Positions 17,745 to 26,792 of a stretch of DNA of 64,000 bases are shown piece after piece. This stretch comes from Sphingomonas gellani. Its GTDB lineage: Bacteria; Pseudomonadota; Alphaproteobacteria; Sphingomonadales; Sphingomonadaceae. Position 1 is the stretch's first letter. Every line of letters starts with the position of its first letter. The stretch spans positions 124,001 to 188,000 of the forward strand of contig NZ_FOCF01000005.1 of NCBI RefSeq assembly GCF_900110035.1, written 5' to 3'. Under the pieces are notes generated by a model. That model was not told the DNA's origin. It made no database searches and saw only the letters and a program-made list of their open reading frames with translations. Position numbers and translations under genes: made by a program.

Positions 17745-20045
17745 ATGAACGGGGGCGCCGCAGAAATGAGCGCGTGGGCGAATGCCCGCGATGGAGACGC
17801 TAACACGCAGGAGGGCCTCGGGCAGTCCCGGCCCGACCCGGCGGACGGCTTTGCGTCCGAATCGACGGGTTTCGCACATGAGGGGCCGGTGAACGGCGCA
17901 CACTGGGTCGCGCCGGCCGCTGCGGCGGCTCTGGCCGTGCTGTGGATCGGGATTGCGCTGTGGCTCGTGCGCGCCGAGTGGGCGGGGCTTACCCGCGTCG
18001 CGGCCGTCGAGTTCATTGCCGCTCTCGCCGTCGTCCCGGCCCTGATCGGCATCGCGTGGTTGCTGGCTCAGCGCACCAGCCGGGTCGAGCAACGGCGCTT
18101 CGCCCGCACGGCGGCCGCGATGCGGGCCCAGGCCGGCGCACTGGAACGATCCGCCGCCGCAGCCCGCCAGATCCTGTCCGAGAATCGCGCGGCACTGGCC
18201 GAACAGATCGAGTTGATGACGTCGGCCAGCAATGTCGCCGCCGGGCGCTTTGCCGATCTGGGCCGCAGGCTGGCGGAGGACATCGCGGAGATCGATGGTC
18301 ACGCCCACATCCTTGCTGAGTCGACATCGGGTACGCAGTCGAGCCTGTCGGTCCTGCTTGCATCCCTGCCCCGCGCCAAGGCGGAGACGGAGGACGCGAC
18401 GCGCCTGCTGGAGCGGGCCGGGCTGCTCGCCAGCGAGCATGCGGCGGCGCTTCACGCGCAGCTTGTCGCACTGGCCGATCGTGGGCGGGAGGCCGACGCC
18501 GTCGCGGGTGGCGCGGCACAGAAGCTGGCCGCGCACATCACCCGGATGGAGGCGACCAGCGAAACTGCCGGCGCCCGCCTGGAAAGCGTGACGGGTGAGA
18601 TGTCGACCGCCGTGGACGCCCTGCTCGACCGCACCGCCGACGCGGTGGACGAGGCGCGCAAGGGGATCGCGGCACAGGGCGATGCCATGCTCGCGATGAT
18701 CGGCGCCAGCCAGGCCGCGCTGGGCAGCGCCGCCCGCGACAGTGCCGATACGCTGGCGACCCGCATCGCCTCGGTCGAACAGACGATCGACCGTGTCACG
18801 ACCCTGCTGGAGCGGCAGCGTGTCGCCGGCGACAGCATCGTCGGCGAACTGGACAACGGTCTGGCCCGTGTCGAAGGGCGCCTGGACACGCTGCACCGTC
18901 AGGGTGTCGAGCGCTCGCAGATGCTGGCCGCCTCGATCAGCGCGCTGGGCGGATCGGCGGACGCGATGACCGAGGCGCTGCGCGCCGGCGAGACGATGGC
19001 GACACGAACGATCGGCACGACCGAATCGCTCCTCATCGCGCTGGACGCCGCCGCGCGGGAAATCGATGAAACGCTGCCCGACGCGTTGTCGCGGCTGGAC
19101 GCACGGGTCACCGCCAGCCGGTCGGTGGTCGGCCAGGCCAAGCCCGAGCTGCTGGCGCTGGTGACGGCGGCGGAGAGCACCCACGACGCGATCGAGGCGA
19201 TCGCGGACGTCATGGCCGAACAGCGCCGCACGGCGGACACGCTGTCGGGCACGCTGCTCGACACGCTCAACGCTGGTCGCGGCAAGGCGGACCAGCTCGG
19301 CCACATGGTCGACGAGACGATCGGCCGCGCCAATCGCTTTGCGGAAGAGGCCGCGCCTCGCCTGGTGGAGGCGCTGTTGCGGGTACGCGACACCGCCACC
19401 GTGGCCGCGGAACGCGCACGGGAGACGCTGGCGACCGTCATTCCAGAGGCGGCTCAGGCACTCGGCACAGCCAGCGGCGACGCGATGCGACGCGCGACCA
19501 GCGAAACGGTGGAGGCGCAGATCTCCGCGCTTTCCCGCGCGACCGACACCGCCGTCGCTGCATCGGAGCGGGCGGCGGAGCGGCTGGCCGGCCACATCAA
19601 CACGATCGCGGACCAGACCGCGCTGGTCGAAAGCCGGCTGGAGGTGGCCCGGGCCGAGCGCGAGGAAGCGGACAGCAACACCTTTGCCCGCCGTGTCTCG
19701 CTGCTGATCGAGGCGCTGAACTCCGCGTCGATCGACATCACCAAATCCTATGCACCCGATATCTCCGACAGCGCCTGGGCGGCGTATCTGAAGGGGGACA
19801 GGGGCGTGTTCACGCGCCGCGCGGTAAAGGTCATCGACGCTGCGGTCGCGCGCGACGTGGCGCGGCTGTACGACGACAATGTGATGTTCCGCGAACAGGT
19901 GAACCGTTACATCCACGATTTCGAGGCGATGCTGCGGACGGTCTTGGCGCAGCCGGAGGGGTCGCCGATCGGCGTCACCCTGCTTTCGTCCGATATGGGC
20001 AAGCTGTACGTGGCGCTGGCACAGGCGATCGAACGCCTGCGTTGA
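17745..20045 (+). CDS. Large membrane-anchored coiled-coil protein, unknown function
   Basis: The protein has about 766 residues, with an ATG at 17745 (17766 is an alternative; neither has a strong ribosome site). A ~50-residue polar N-terminus is followed by two membrane helices ('AAAAALAVLWIGIALWLV' and 'FIAALAVVPALIGIAWLLA'). Next comes ~600 residues of Ala/Glu/Arg-rich helix with heptad character and no prolines over long stretches, then a compact conserved end ('SINDISDSAWAAYLKGD'-like, with 'REQVNRYIHDFEAML'). This looks like a tethered cytoplasmic or periplasmic rod. It shares a divergent promoter region with the HPt-like cluster. No known family is recognised. Confidence 0.8.
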   Translation: MNGGAAEMSAWANARDGDANTQEGLGQSRPDPADGFASESTGFAHEGPVNGAHWVAPAAAAALAVLWIGIALWLVRAEWAGLTRVAAVEFIAALAVVPALIGIAWLLAQRTSRVEQRRFARTAAAMRAQAGALERSAAAARQILSENRAALAEQIELMTSASNVAAGRFADLGRRLAEDIAEIDGHAHILAESTSGTQSSLSVLLASLPRAKAETEDATRLLERAGLLASEHAAALHAQLVALADRGREADAVAGGAAQKLAAHITRMEATSETAGARLESVTGEMSTAVDALLDRTADAVDEARKGIAAQGDAMLAMIGASQAALGSAARDSADTLATRIASVEQTIDRVTTLLERQRVAGDSIVGELDNGLARVEGRLDTLHRQGVERSQMLAASISALGGSADAMTEALRAGETMATRTIGTTESLLIALDAAAREIDETLPDALSRLDARVTASRSVVGQAKPELLALVTAAESTHDAIEAIADVMAEQRRTADTLSGTLLDTLNAGRGKADQLGHMVDETIGRANRFAEEAAPRLVEALLRVRDTATVAAERARETLATVIPEAAQALGTASGDAMRRATSETVEAQISALSRATDTAVAASERAAERLAGHINTIADQTALVESRLEVARAEREEADSNTFARRVSLLIEALNSASIDITKSYAPDISDSAWAAYLKGDRGVFTRRAVKVIDAAVARDVARLYDDNVMFREQVNRYIHDFEAMLRTVLAQPEGSPIGVTLLSSDMGKLYVALAQAIERLR

Positions 20046-20047
20046 CA

Positions 20048-20285
20048 GTCGTCGGGCGGGGCCGAAGGTTGAAGCGGATGCGCAGGCTCTGCCGCTCCTA
20101 GCGCCAGCGTCAGGGCCATGGAAGGAACTAACCTAGTACCGCGTGGGTGGCCGCCTGCACCCCGCTGGGCACGTCGATCGCCACCCAAAGCCGGGTACCC
20201 TCGACCAACCGCGGCAACGACGCCAAGACCGCATCGTCCAGCGTCCGGTTAACGCGGTGCCGAACAAGGCAAAGACATGTGGTCC
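20048..20285 (-). pseudogene. Frameshifted fragment of a YjeF_N/NAD(P)H-hydrate epimerase gene
   Basis: Three consecutive pieces in different minus-strand frames line up with the YjeF_N domain of Nnr proteins. They are 'PHVFALFGTALT' (from ~20285), then 'RTLDDAVLASLPRLVEG' to 'WVAIDVPSGVQAATHAVLG' ending at a stop near 20140, then 'MALTLALGAAEPAHPLQPSA' down to ~20048. Intact homologues read roughly DALFGTGLTRPL.., AVDLPSGV..TG.LLG, and LTLALGALKPAHLL.P. Third-position GC is still high, so the decay looks recent. No start, no N-terminal part and no C-terminal kinase-like domain remain. Sequencing error is unlikely to explain both shifts plus the missing ends. Confidence 0.7.
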
Positions 20286-20314
20286 GCGCCGGCCGGGCGG
20301 TCAGCGACCGGCGC

Positions 20315-20599
20315 TCAGCGCGTCGTGTTCGCGTCGATCCTGCCGAAGATATCGAAGCTGTCGACCGCGATCCAGCCCATCCGGTAATTCAGCTGGAACA
20401 GCGCGAACAGGATGGTCGCGACGATGGTGACGCGGACGGCGATCCGCCCGACGTCGAACTGATGGGGCGCGCTTTCGGCCTGGCCCGGCACGACCTCCCC
20501 GCCCGCCTCATGCGTCGTCCGTACCCCCCATGGCAGCACCAGGAACACGGAAAACGCCCAGAAGAGGATGTAGATGGCGACCATCGACGTCCAGAGCAT
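20315..20599 (-). CDS. DUF1467 family membrane protein
   Basis: A 94-residue protein with two membrane helices: residues ~5-25 ('SMVAIYILFWAFSVFLVLPW') and ~56-75 ('TIVATILFALFQLNYRM'). Between them is the conserved 'GVRTTHE.GG....GQAESAP' loop typical of DUF1467, an alphaproteobacterial family of unknown function. It starts five bases after the ribonuclease J stop and so probably ends the long nuo-birA-coaX-rnj transcript. Confidence 0.88.
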   Translation of the reverse strand: MLWTSMVAIYILFWAFSVFLVLPWGVRTTHEAGGEVVPGQAESAPHQFDVGRIAVRVTIVATILFALFQLNYRMGWIAVDSFDIFGRIDANTTR

Positions 20600-20604
20600 G
20601 CCGC

Positions 20605-22242
20605 TTACCCCTCGATCAGCAACACGTCCACGACCGGCTTCTTGCCCGTCCAGCGCGTCGCAGCCCGCCGGACCGCCAGCCGAATGTCCTCTCGCAGCCG
20701 TTCGCCCTTGTTGCGGCCCTTCACCGCCTCGATCGTGGCATCCACTGCGTCCGCGATGAAGGCGTCGCGATCCTCTTCCACGGGTACGCCTTGCACGCGA
20801 ACCTGTGGTCGCCCGATCATGCGCCCTTCACGCCCCAGCGCGACAGCCACCGACACTTGGCCATTCACCGCCAGCTTGCGCCGCTCGTTCATGGTCGCAC
20901 CGTTGGAAGGCAGGATCACATCGCCATCCAGCACCAGCCGGCCGATCGGCGCATGCCCGATCTTTTGCGCGGCACCGGGCGCCAGCCGGACGATCTCTCC
21001 ATTGCTCTGCGCCAGCGCGGCCGGCACACCCTGGCTGACCGCGAAGCGGGCATGTTCGGTCAGGTGGCGTACTTCCCCGTGCACCGGCAGCACCAGATCG
21101 GGGCGGATCCAGCGATACATCTCCGCCAACTCGGGACGTCCGGGGTGGCCGGACACATGAACATGCGCCTGCCGCTCGGTCACCATGATCACGCCCTTGG
21201 CAGCTAGCGTGTTCTGGATGCGTCCGATCGCAACCTCGTTCCCGGGAATCTGGCGCGACGAGAAGACCACCGTGTCGCCCGCATCCAGCTTGATCGCATG
21301 GCTGCCGTCAGCGACGCGAGCCAGCGCGGCGCGCGGCTCGCCCTGCCCTCCGGTGGCCACGATCAGCACCTCGTTGCGCGGCAGCCGCATCGCCGCGTCG
21401 AAATCCACCGTTTCCGGGAAGTCGGTCAGGTAGCCGCACTGCCGCGCCACGCGCAGGATGCGATCCAGCGATCGTCCCGCCACGCACAGCTTGCGCCCCG
21501 TCTCTCGCGCCACGTCACCCAGCGTCGACAACCGCGCGGCGTTGGAGGCGAAGGTCGTGACAAGCACCCGGCCACGCGCCGCGGCGACCGTGTCGATCAG
21601 ACCCTGCCGCACATCGCCCTCTGACCCGGACGCCTGCGGATTGAACACGTTGGTCGAATCGCACACCAGCACGTCGACACCGGTATCCCCGATCGCGGTC
21701 AGCTGTTCCCCAGTCGCCGGATTGCCGATCACGGGCGTCGCGTCGATCTTCCAGTCGCCGGTGTGGAACACGCGCGTGTCTTCCGTCTCGATCAACAGGG
21801 CGTTCGCCTCCGGGATCGAGTGCGACAGCGGCACGAAGGTGAAGTTGAACGGCCCCACCGCGAACCGCCGCCCCGGATCGACCATCTTCAACTCGACGGC
21901 GTTCGCGATCCGCTCCTCTTCCAGCTTGCCCCGGACCAGCCCGGCCGTGAACGGCGTGGCATAGATGGGCACACCCAGATCTTCGGCCAGATACGGCAGT
22001 GCGCCGATATGATCCTCGTGCCCGTGCGTCAGGACGATGCCGACCAAGTCGTCCAACCGATCCTCGATGAACGACAGATCGGGTAGGATCACGTCGACGC
22101 CCGGGTAATGGGGATCGGCAAAGGTGATGCCGCAATCCACCATCACCCACTTGCCGCGCGTGCCGTACAGATTGACGTTCATGCCGATCTCGCCCGACCC
22201 GCCGAGCGCGACGAACAACAGTTCCTGATTGGAGGGAGTCAT
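20605..22242 (-). CDS. rnj: Ribonuclease J
   Basis: A metallo-beta-lactamase/beta-CASP ribonuclease with 5'-exo- and endonuclease activity in RNA maturation and decay. Of 545 residues, the first ~200 carry the zinc motifs 'HGHEDHIGALPYL' and 'FHTGDWKIDATP'. The beta-CASP domain includes 'VLVTTFASNAARL' and 'FSSRQIPGNE', and 'HVHVSGHPGRPELAEMYRW' carries the last metal histidine. A C-terminal RNase J domain follows. It lies 57 bases after coaX. Confidence 0.95.
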   Translation of the reverse strand: MTPSNQELLFVALGGSGEIGMNVNLYGTRGKWVMVDCGITFADPHYPGVDVILPDLSFIEDRLDDLVGIVLTHGHEDHIGALPYLAEDLGVPIYATPFTAGLVRGKLEEERIANAVELKMVDPGRRFAVGPFNFTFVPLSHSIPEANALLIETEDTRVFHTGDWKIDATPVIGNPATGEQLTAIGDTGVDVLVCDSTNVFNPQASGSEGDVRQGLIDTVAAARGRVLVTTFASNAARLSTLGDVARETGRKLCVAGRSLDRILRVARQCGYLTDFPETVDFDAAMRLPRNEVLIVATGGQGEPRAALARVADGSHAIKLDAGDTVVFSSRQIPGNEVAIGRIQNTLAAKGVIMVTERQAHVHVSGHPGRPELAEMYRWIRPDLVLPVHGEVRHLTEHARFAVSQGVPAALAQSNGEIVRLAPGAAQKIGHAPIGRLVLDGDVILPSNGATMNERRKLAVNGQVSVAVALGREGRMIGRPQVRVQGVPVEEDRDAFIADAVDATIEAVKGRNKGERLREDIRLAVRRAATRWTGKKPVVDVLLIEG

Positions 22243-22299
22243 GAAATTCCTTGAAGAGTCGAACCGATGCCGAAAGCATCTGCCCGCGCGCCGATGCGC

Positions 22300-23085
22300 C
22301 TAGTGTCGGATATGGGCGCGATGCCACAGCATCGCCAGCCCCTTGATGGTCAGGTCCGGCTCGATCGCGTCGAACACGGCGGTGTTGGGCTCGAACAGGG
22401 TCGCCAGGCCGCCCGTGGCGATCACCTTCGCCGGGCGTCCGATCTCCGCCTTCAGTCGCGCGACCAGGCCCTCGATCATCGCGACATAGCCCCAATAGAT
22501 GCCGATGTTCATCTGGGTCACCGTGTTGCGCCCGATCACCGTCCCGTCCCTTGGCGGGGCCTCGATCGCGATGCGGGGCAGCTTGGCGGCCGCCGTCACC
22601 AGCGCATCCAGCGACAGGTTGATGCCGGGCGCGATGATGCCGCCCTTGTACGTGCCCGAAAAGTCGCTGACGTCGAATGTCGTCGCCGTGCCGAAATCCA
22701 CGACGATCAGGTCGCCCGGATGCAGCGCATGCGCCGCCACCGTGTTGACGGCGCGATCGGCACCCAGTGACGAGGGTTCCTCGACGTCGATGGTGATGCC
22801 CCATTCGACCGGCGGCTGCCCCGCGATCAGCGCCTCGGTGTTGAAATACTTCGCGCTCAGCACCTGCAGGTTGTGGAGCGCACGCGGAACCACAGTCGCC
22901 ACGATCACGCCGGTGACATCCTCACGACGAAAACCTTGAAGCGCGAACAACTGGTGCAGCCAGACCGCATATTCGTCCGCGGTCCGGCGCGGGTCCGTGG
23001 CGATGCGCCATCGCCCGACGATCTCGGTCCCTTGCAGCAGGGCGAACACAACATTGGTGTTGCCGGCGTCGATCGCTAGCAGCAT
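22300..23085 (-). CDS. coaX: Type III pantothenate kinase
   Basis: The first enzyme of coenzyme A synthesis, phosphorylating pantothenate. The 261 residues show the ASKHA-fold motifs of CoaX: '[15 protein letters not shown]' at the start, '[11 protein letters not shown]', '[11 protein letters not shown]' and '[10 protein letters not shown]', then 'GGIIAPGI' and 'ATGGLA'. It starts nine bases after the birA stop. The coupling of CoA and biotin-ligation genes is common in this lineage. Confidence 0.95.
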   Translation of the reverse strand: MLLAIDAGNTNVVFALLQGTEIVGRWRIATDPRRTADEYAVWLHQLFALQGFRREDVTGVIVATVVPRALHNLQVLSAKYFNTEALIAGQPPVEWGITIDVEEPSSLGADRAVNTVAAHALHPGDLIVVDFGTATTFDVSDFSGTYKGGIIAPGINLSLDALVTAAAKLPRIAIEAPPRDGTVIGRNTVTQMNIGIYWGYVAMIEGLVARLKAEIGRPAKVIATGGLATLFEPNTAVFDAIEPDLTIKGLAMLWHRAHIRH

Positions 23086-23094
23086 TCCGCCTCC

Positions 23095-23847
23095 CTACAG
23101 GTGAAAGACATCGCCGGCGTGGATGACACGCCGCTCGCCCGACGCCAAGCGCAGCAGCAACGCTCCGTCGTCGGCCAGTCCGTCGAACAGCCCGTCCAGG
23201 ACCTCGCCATCCGGCGATCGTACCGTCAGGCCGGTGCCGATCGGGTGCGCCCGTGCGAGCCACCTTTGACGAACCGCCCCTAGCCCCTCGACCCGCCAGC
23301 GTTGCAGCCAGCGCGCAAAGCTGTCTCCAAGCACCTCCAGGAACACATCGGGTTCTACCGGCACACCAACTGCTGTCAGGCTGGTGGTCCGTCGACCGGC
23401 CAAGTCGGGATGATGGTGGAGATTGACGCCGAAACCCACCACGACCGCCGGCCCCTGTCGCTCAAGCAGGATACCCGACAGCTTGGCGCCATCGATCAAC
23501 AGATCGTTCGGCCATTTCAGCCAGCGCTGGACAGTCGATCCGCTCCGGTCGAGGAAGACACCCACAGCGTCGTCCAGGGCAACGGCCGCTATCAGTGCCA
23601 GACCGGACGCGGCCGGGTCGGTCGGACGCATCCGCACGACCGTGCTGACGTACAGGTTGCCGGCAGGAGAGAGCCAGTTGCGCCCCTCCCGCCCGCGCCC
23701 CGCGTGCTGACGCTCGGCACGCAACCAGACACCCTCGTCGACGGCGCCGTCCACCGCCAGTACCAAGAGATCAGCGTTGGTCGATCCCGTCTCGGCGACC
23801 GTCCGGATAATCGTCAGAACAGCGCCCGCGCCGCGTGCAGGGTCCAC
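23095..23847 (-). CDS. birA: Biotin--[acetyl-CoA-carboxylase] ligase
   Basis: The enzyme activates biotin with ATP and attaches it to the biotin carrier protein of acetyl-CoA carboxylase. It has 250 residues with 'VAETGSTNADLL', 'ERQHAGRGREGRNWLSP', 'KWPNDLLIDGAKLSGIL' and 'GFGVNLHH', but no N-terminal DNA-binding domain, so it is a ligase without the repressor function of E. coli BirA. The GTG at 23847 overlaps the nuoN end by 34 bases. No ATG exists nearer the conserved 'IIRTVAETGSTN', so the exact start is uncertain. Confidence 0.92.
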   Translation of the reverse strand: MDPARGAGAVLTIIRTVAETGSTNADLLVLAVDGAVDEGVWLRAERQHAGRGREGRNWLSPAGNLYVSTVVRMRPTDPAASGLALIAAVALDDAVGVFLDRSGSTVQRWLKWPNDLLIDGAKLSGILLERQGPAVVVGFGVNLHHHPDLAGRRTTSLTAVGVPVEPDVFLEVLGDSFARWLQRWRVEGLGAVRQRWLARAHPIGTGLTVRSPDGEVLDGLFDGLADDGALLLRLASGERRVIHAGDVFHL

Positions 23848-25259
23848 ATGCCGAGCGGCGCCAGCAACAGCCAGCCGAGCGGTGACACGAACGCCGCGCT
23901 CAGCGCGATCAGTCCGCCCTCCACGACGTTATCCTGCCGCTCGAAAGCGGGCGCCGGCTCGTCGAAATACATGACCTTGACGACGCGCAGATAATAATAG
24001 GCGCCGATCACCGAAGCAGCGAAACCGATCACCGCGAGCGGGAACAGCCCGGCCTGCACCGCGGCGTCGAACACCGCCAGTTTGGCGTTGAAGCCCAGCA
24101 ATGGTGGAATACCAGCCAGCGAGAACATGAACATCGCCATCGCCAGCGCCAGACCTGGCCGGGTCCGCGACAGGCCCGACAAGCTGGCCAGCGTCTCCAC
24201 CGGCTGACCCGCGCCGTCGCGCATCTGCACGACCACCAGGAAGCTGCCCAATGTCATGACGACGTAGATGGTCAGGTACACCAGCACCGCCGACACGCCC
24301 TGCGCCGTACCGGCCGCGAGACCGACGAGCGCGAAACCGACATTGTTGATCGAGCTGTATGCCAACAGACGCTTGATGTTCGTCTGCCCGATCGCCGCCA
24401 CCGCGCCGAGGATGATCGAGGCCAGGGCCGCGAAGATCACGATCTGGCGCCACTGATCGACCGCGGGCCCCATCGCACCGACCGACACGCGGATCGCCAT
24501 AGCCATCGCCGCAACCTTCGGCGCGGATGCGAAGAACGCGGTGACGGGTGTCGGCGCGCCTTCATACACGTCCGGCGTCCACATGTGGAACGGGACGGCT
24601 GAAATCTTGAAGGCGATGCCTGCGAACACGAACACCAGCCCGAACAGCAATCCCGTGGACCGCGCCCCGGCGTACGCCGTGCCGATCCCGCTGAACAAGG
24701 TCGTGCCGGTAAAGCCGTAAACCAGGCTAACGCCGTAGAGCAGGATGCCGCTGGCCAGCGCGCCGAGCACGAAATACTTCAGGCCAGCCTCGGCCGACCG
24801 GCCATCACGCCGCATGAAGCTCGCGAGCACGTACGCTGCAAGGCTCTGCAGCTCCAACCCGACATACAGGGTCAGCAGGTCGCCTGCCGACGCCATCATG
24901 CCCATGCCAGCCGCCGACAACAGGATCAGCACCGGATATTCCGGCCGCAGGTCGTCACCGCTTGTCCGGGCGAAGAACGCCGGCGCCATCACGATGGCAA
25001 TGGCCGACGCCAGATAGATCAGGACCTTGCAGAAGGCGGAGAACGCATCGGCGCGGAACAGCCCGCCAAAGGCGTTGCCGCCGTACGATGCCGGCCCGGT
25101 AAGCGCGATGCCCGCGCCCACCAGGACGAAAACCGATGCAATCGACACCAGCCGCGTCGACTGCTGTCCACCCCAAGCGGCCACCAGCATCAGGAGGATG
25201 GCGGATACCGAGAGGATCTCCTCCGGCAGAACCATCGCGAAATCGGCGGCCATGCTCAT
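23814..25259 (-). CDS. nuoN: NADH-quinone oxidoreductase subunit N
   Basis: One of the three antiporter-like membrane subunits of respiratory complex I. It has 481 residues and about 14 transmembrane helices, with the conserved '[16 protein letters not shown]' Lys-bearing helix, '[21 protein letters not shown]', and '[20 protein letters not shown]' with its channel lysine. It overlaps nuoM by four bases (ATGA) and is the last nuo gene. Confidence 0.97.
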   Translation of the reverse strand: MSMAADFAMVLPEEILSVSAILLMLVAAWGGQQSTRLVSIASVFVLVGAGIALTGPASYGGNAFGGLFRADAFSAFCKVLIYLASAIAIVMAPAFFARTSGDDLRPEYPVLILLSAAGMGMMASAGDLLTLYVGLELQSLAAYVLASFMRRDGRSAEAGLKYFVLGALASGILLYGVSLVYGFTGTTLFSGIGTAYAGARSTGLLFGLVFVFAGIAFKISAVPFHMWTPDVYEGAPTPVTAFFASAPKVAAMAMAIRVSVGAMGPAVDQWRQIVIFAALASIILGAVAAIGQTNIKRLLAYSSINNVGFALVGLAAGTAQGVSAVLVYLTIYVVMTLGSFLVVVQMRDGAGQPVETLASLSGLSRTRPGLALAMAMFMFSLAGIPPLLGFNAKLAVFDAAVQAGLFPLAVIGFAASVIGAYYYLRVVKVMYFDEPAPAFERQDNVVEGGLIALSAAFVSPLGWLLLAPLGMWTLHAARALF

Positions 25260-26785
25260 TCGTGCGTCTCTGCCCGCGCGGCGGGGATCAGGCCGGGTTT
25301 GCCGGCGGTCGGGTTGGAATCGCTATGCGGCGTCGCACGCTCGATACGGGCGAGCAGCCGACCGACATCGTTGCGCATCGGCGCCAGGAAGCTCTCGGGA
25401 TAGACGCCCATCCACAGCACCACCGCCGCGATCGGCGCCAGCAGCCACAGCTCACGCGAGGACAGGTCCGGCATCGCCCGAACCTCTTCCGACTTGATCT
25501 CGCCGTAAGCGACGCGCCGGTACAGATACAGGGCGTACGCCGCGCCGAGGATGATGCCCGTCGTGCAGATCAGCGCGGCCCAGGTCGAGACGCGGTACGT
25601 GCCCATCAGGCTGAGGAACTCGCCCACGAAGCCGCTGGTCCCCGGCAAACCGATCGACGCCATGGTGAACAGCAGGAAGAACAGCGCATAGCGAGGCATG
25701 TTGATGCTGAGGCCACCATACCGCGCGATCTCGCGGGTGTGCAGCCGGTCGTAGATGACGCCCACGCACAGGAATAGGGCGCCCGACACCAACCCGTGGC
25801 TGAGCATCACGATCATCGCGCCCTCGATACCCTGCCGATTGAAGGCGAACAGGCCGACGGTCACGATCGCCATGTGCGCCACCGATGAATAAGCGATCAG
25901 CTTCTTCATGTCCGACTGCACCAGCGCCACAAGGCTGGTGTACACCACCGCCACCGCCGACAGGGCGAAGATCAGCCACGTCAGCTGTCCCGACGCCTCC
26001 GGGAACATCGGCAGGCTGAAGCGCAGGAAACCATAGCCGCCAAGCTTCAGCAGAACGCCCGCCAGGATCACCGAGCCGGCCGTCGGCGCCTGAACGTGCG
26101 CGTCCGGCAGCCAGGTGTGCACCGGCCACATCGGCATCTTCACCGCAAACGATGCGAAGAAGGCGAGCCACAACCATGTCTGGACATGCGCCGGGAAGTC
26201 GTAGGCCATCAGCGCCGGGATGCTGGTCGTGCCGGCGGTCTGCGACATGTACAGCATCGCCACCAGCATCAGAACGGAACCGAGCAGCGTGTACAGGAAG
26301 AACTTGTACGACGCGTAGATCCGGTTGGCCCCGCCCCAGATGCCGATGATCAGGTACATCGGGATCAGCCCGGCCTCGAAGAACACGTAGAACAGGAGCA
26401 GGTCCTGTGCGGCGAAGGTGCCGATCATCAGCACCTCCGTGAACAGGAACGCCGCCATGTACTCTGGCACGCGCTCCGTCACCGAACGCCAGCTCGCACC
26501 GATGCAGATGGGCATCAGGAACACGCTGAGCATGATCAGCATCAGCGCGAAGCCGTCGATGCCCAACGCCCAGCCGAACCGGCCGAAGATCGGGGCGCTC
26601 TCGACGAACTGCCACTGCGCCCCGCCGATGTCGTAATTTGCCCAGAGCAGCACGCCCAGCGCGAGATCGATCAGCGTCGCAGCCAGTGCGACGAGGCGAG
26701 CGGTCTGCGCCGGCAAGAACAAACACGCCAGCGCGCCGATAGCCGGAACCGCCAGCATGACGGAAAGGATGGGAAAGCCTTGCAT
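25256..26785 (-). CDS. nuoM: NADH-quinone oxidoreductase subunit M
   Basis: An antiporter-like complex I subunit. From the ATG at 26785 it has 509 residues and about 14 membrane helices. Conserved motifs are '[21 protein letters not shown]', '[23 protein letters not shown]', '[20 protein letters not shown]' and '[15 protein letters not shown]'. The glutamate in the FFEAGLIP helix and the lysine in the VKMPMWP helix are the proton-channel residues. A GTG upstream would add six residues. It begins 7 bases after nuoL. Confidence 0.97.
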   Translation of the reverse strand: MQGFPILSVMLAVPAIGALACLFLPAQTARLVALAATLIDLALGVLLWANYDIGGAQWQFVESAPIFGRFGWALGIDGFALMLIMLSVFLMPICIGASWRSVTERVPEYMAAFLFTEVLMIGTFAAQDLLLFYVFFEAGLIPMYLIIGIWGGANRIYASYKFFLYTLLGSVLMLVAMLYMSQTAGTTSIPALMAYDFPAHVQTWLWLAFFASFAVKMPMWPVHTWLPDAHVQAPTAGSVILAGVLLKLGGYGFLRFSLPMFPEASGQLTWLIFALSAVAVVYTSLVALVQSDMKKLIAYSSVAHMAIVTVGLFAFNRQGIEGAMIVMLSHGLVSGALFLCVGVIYDRLHTREIARYGGLSINMPRYALFFLLFTMASIGLPGTSGFVGEFLSLMGTYRVSTWAALICTTGIILGAAYALYLYRRVAYGEIKSEEVRAMPDLSSRELWLLAPIAAVVLWMGVYPESFLAPMRNDVGRLLARIERATPHSDSNPTAGKPGLIPAARAETHE

Positions 26786-26792
26786 CACCCGA

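Noticed and set aside
20147..21160. 337-codon plus-strand frame over the pseudogene, DUF1467 and rnj
   Set aside because: No recognisable product; it runs antisense to two conserved genes.
21515..22804. 429-codon minus-strand frame overlapping rnj and coaX in another frame
   Set aside because: Out-of-frame shadow; rnj and coaX are unambiguous.
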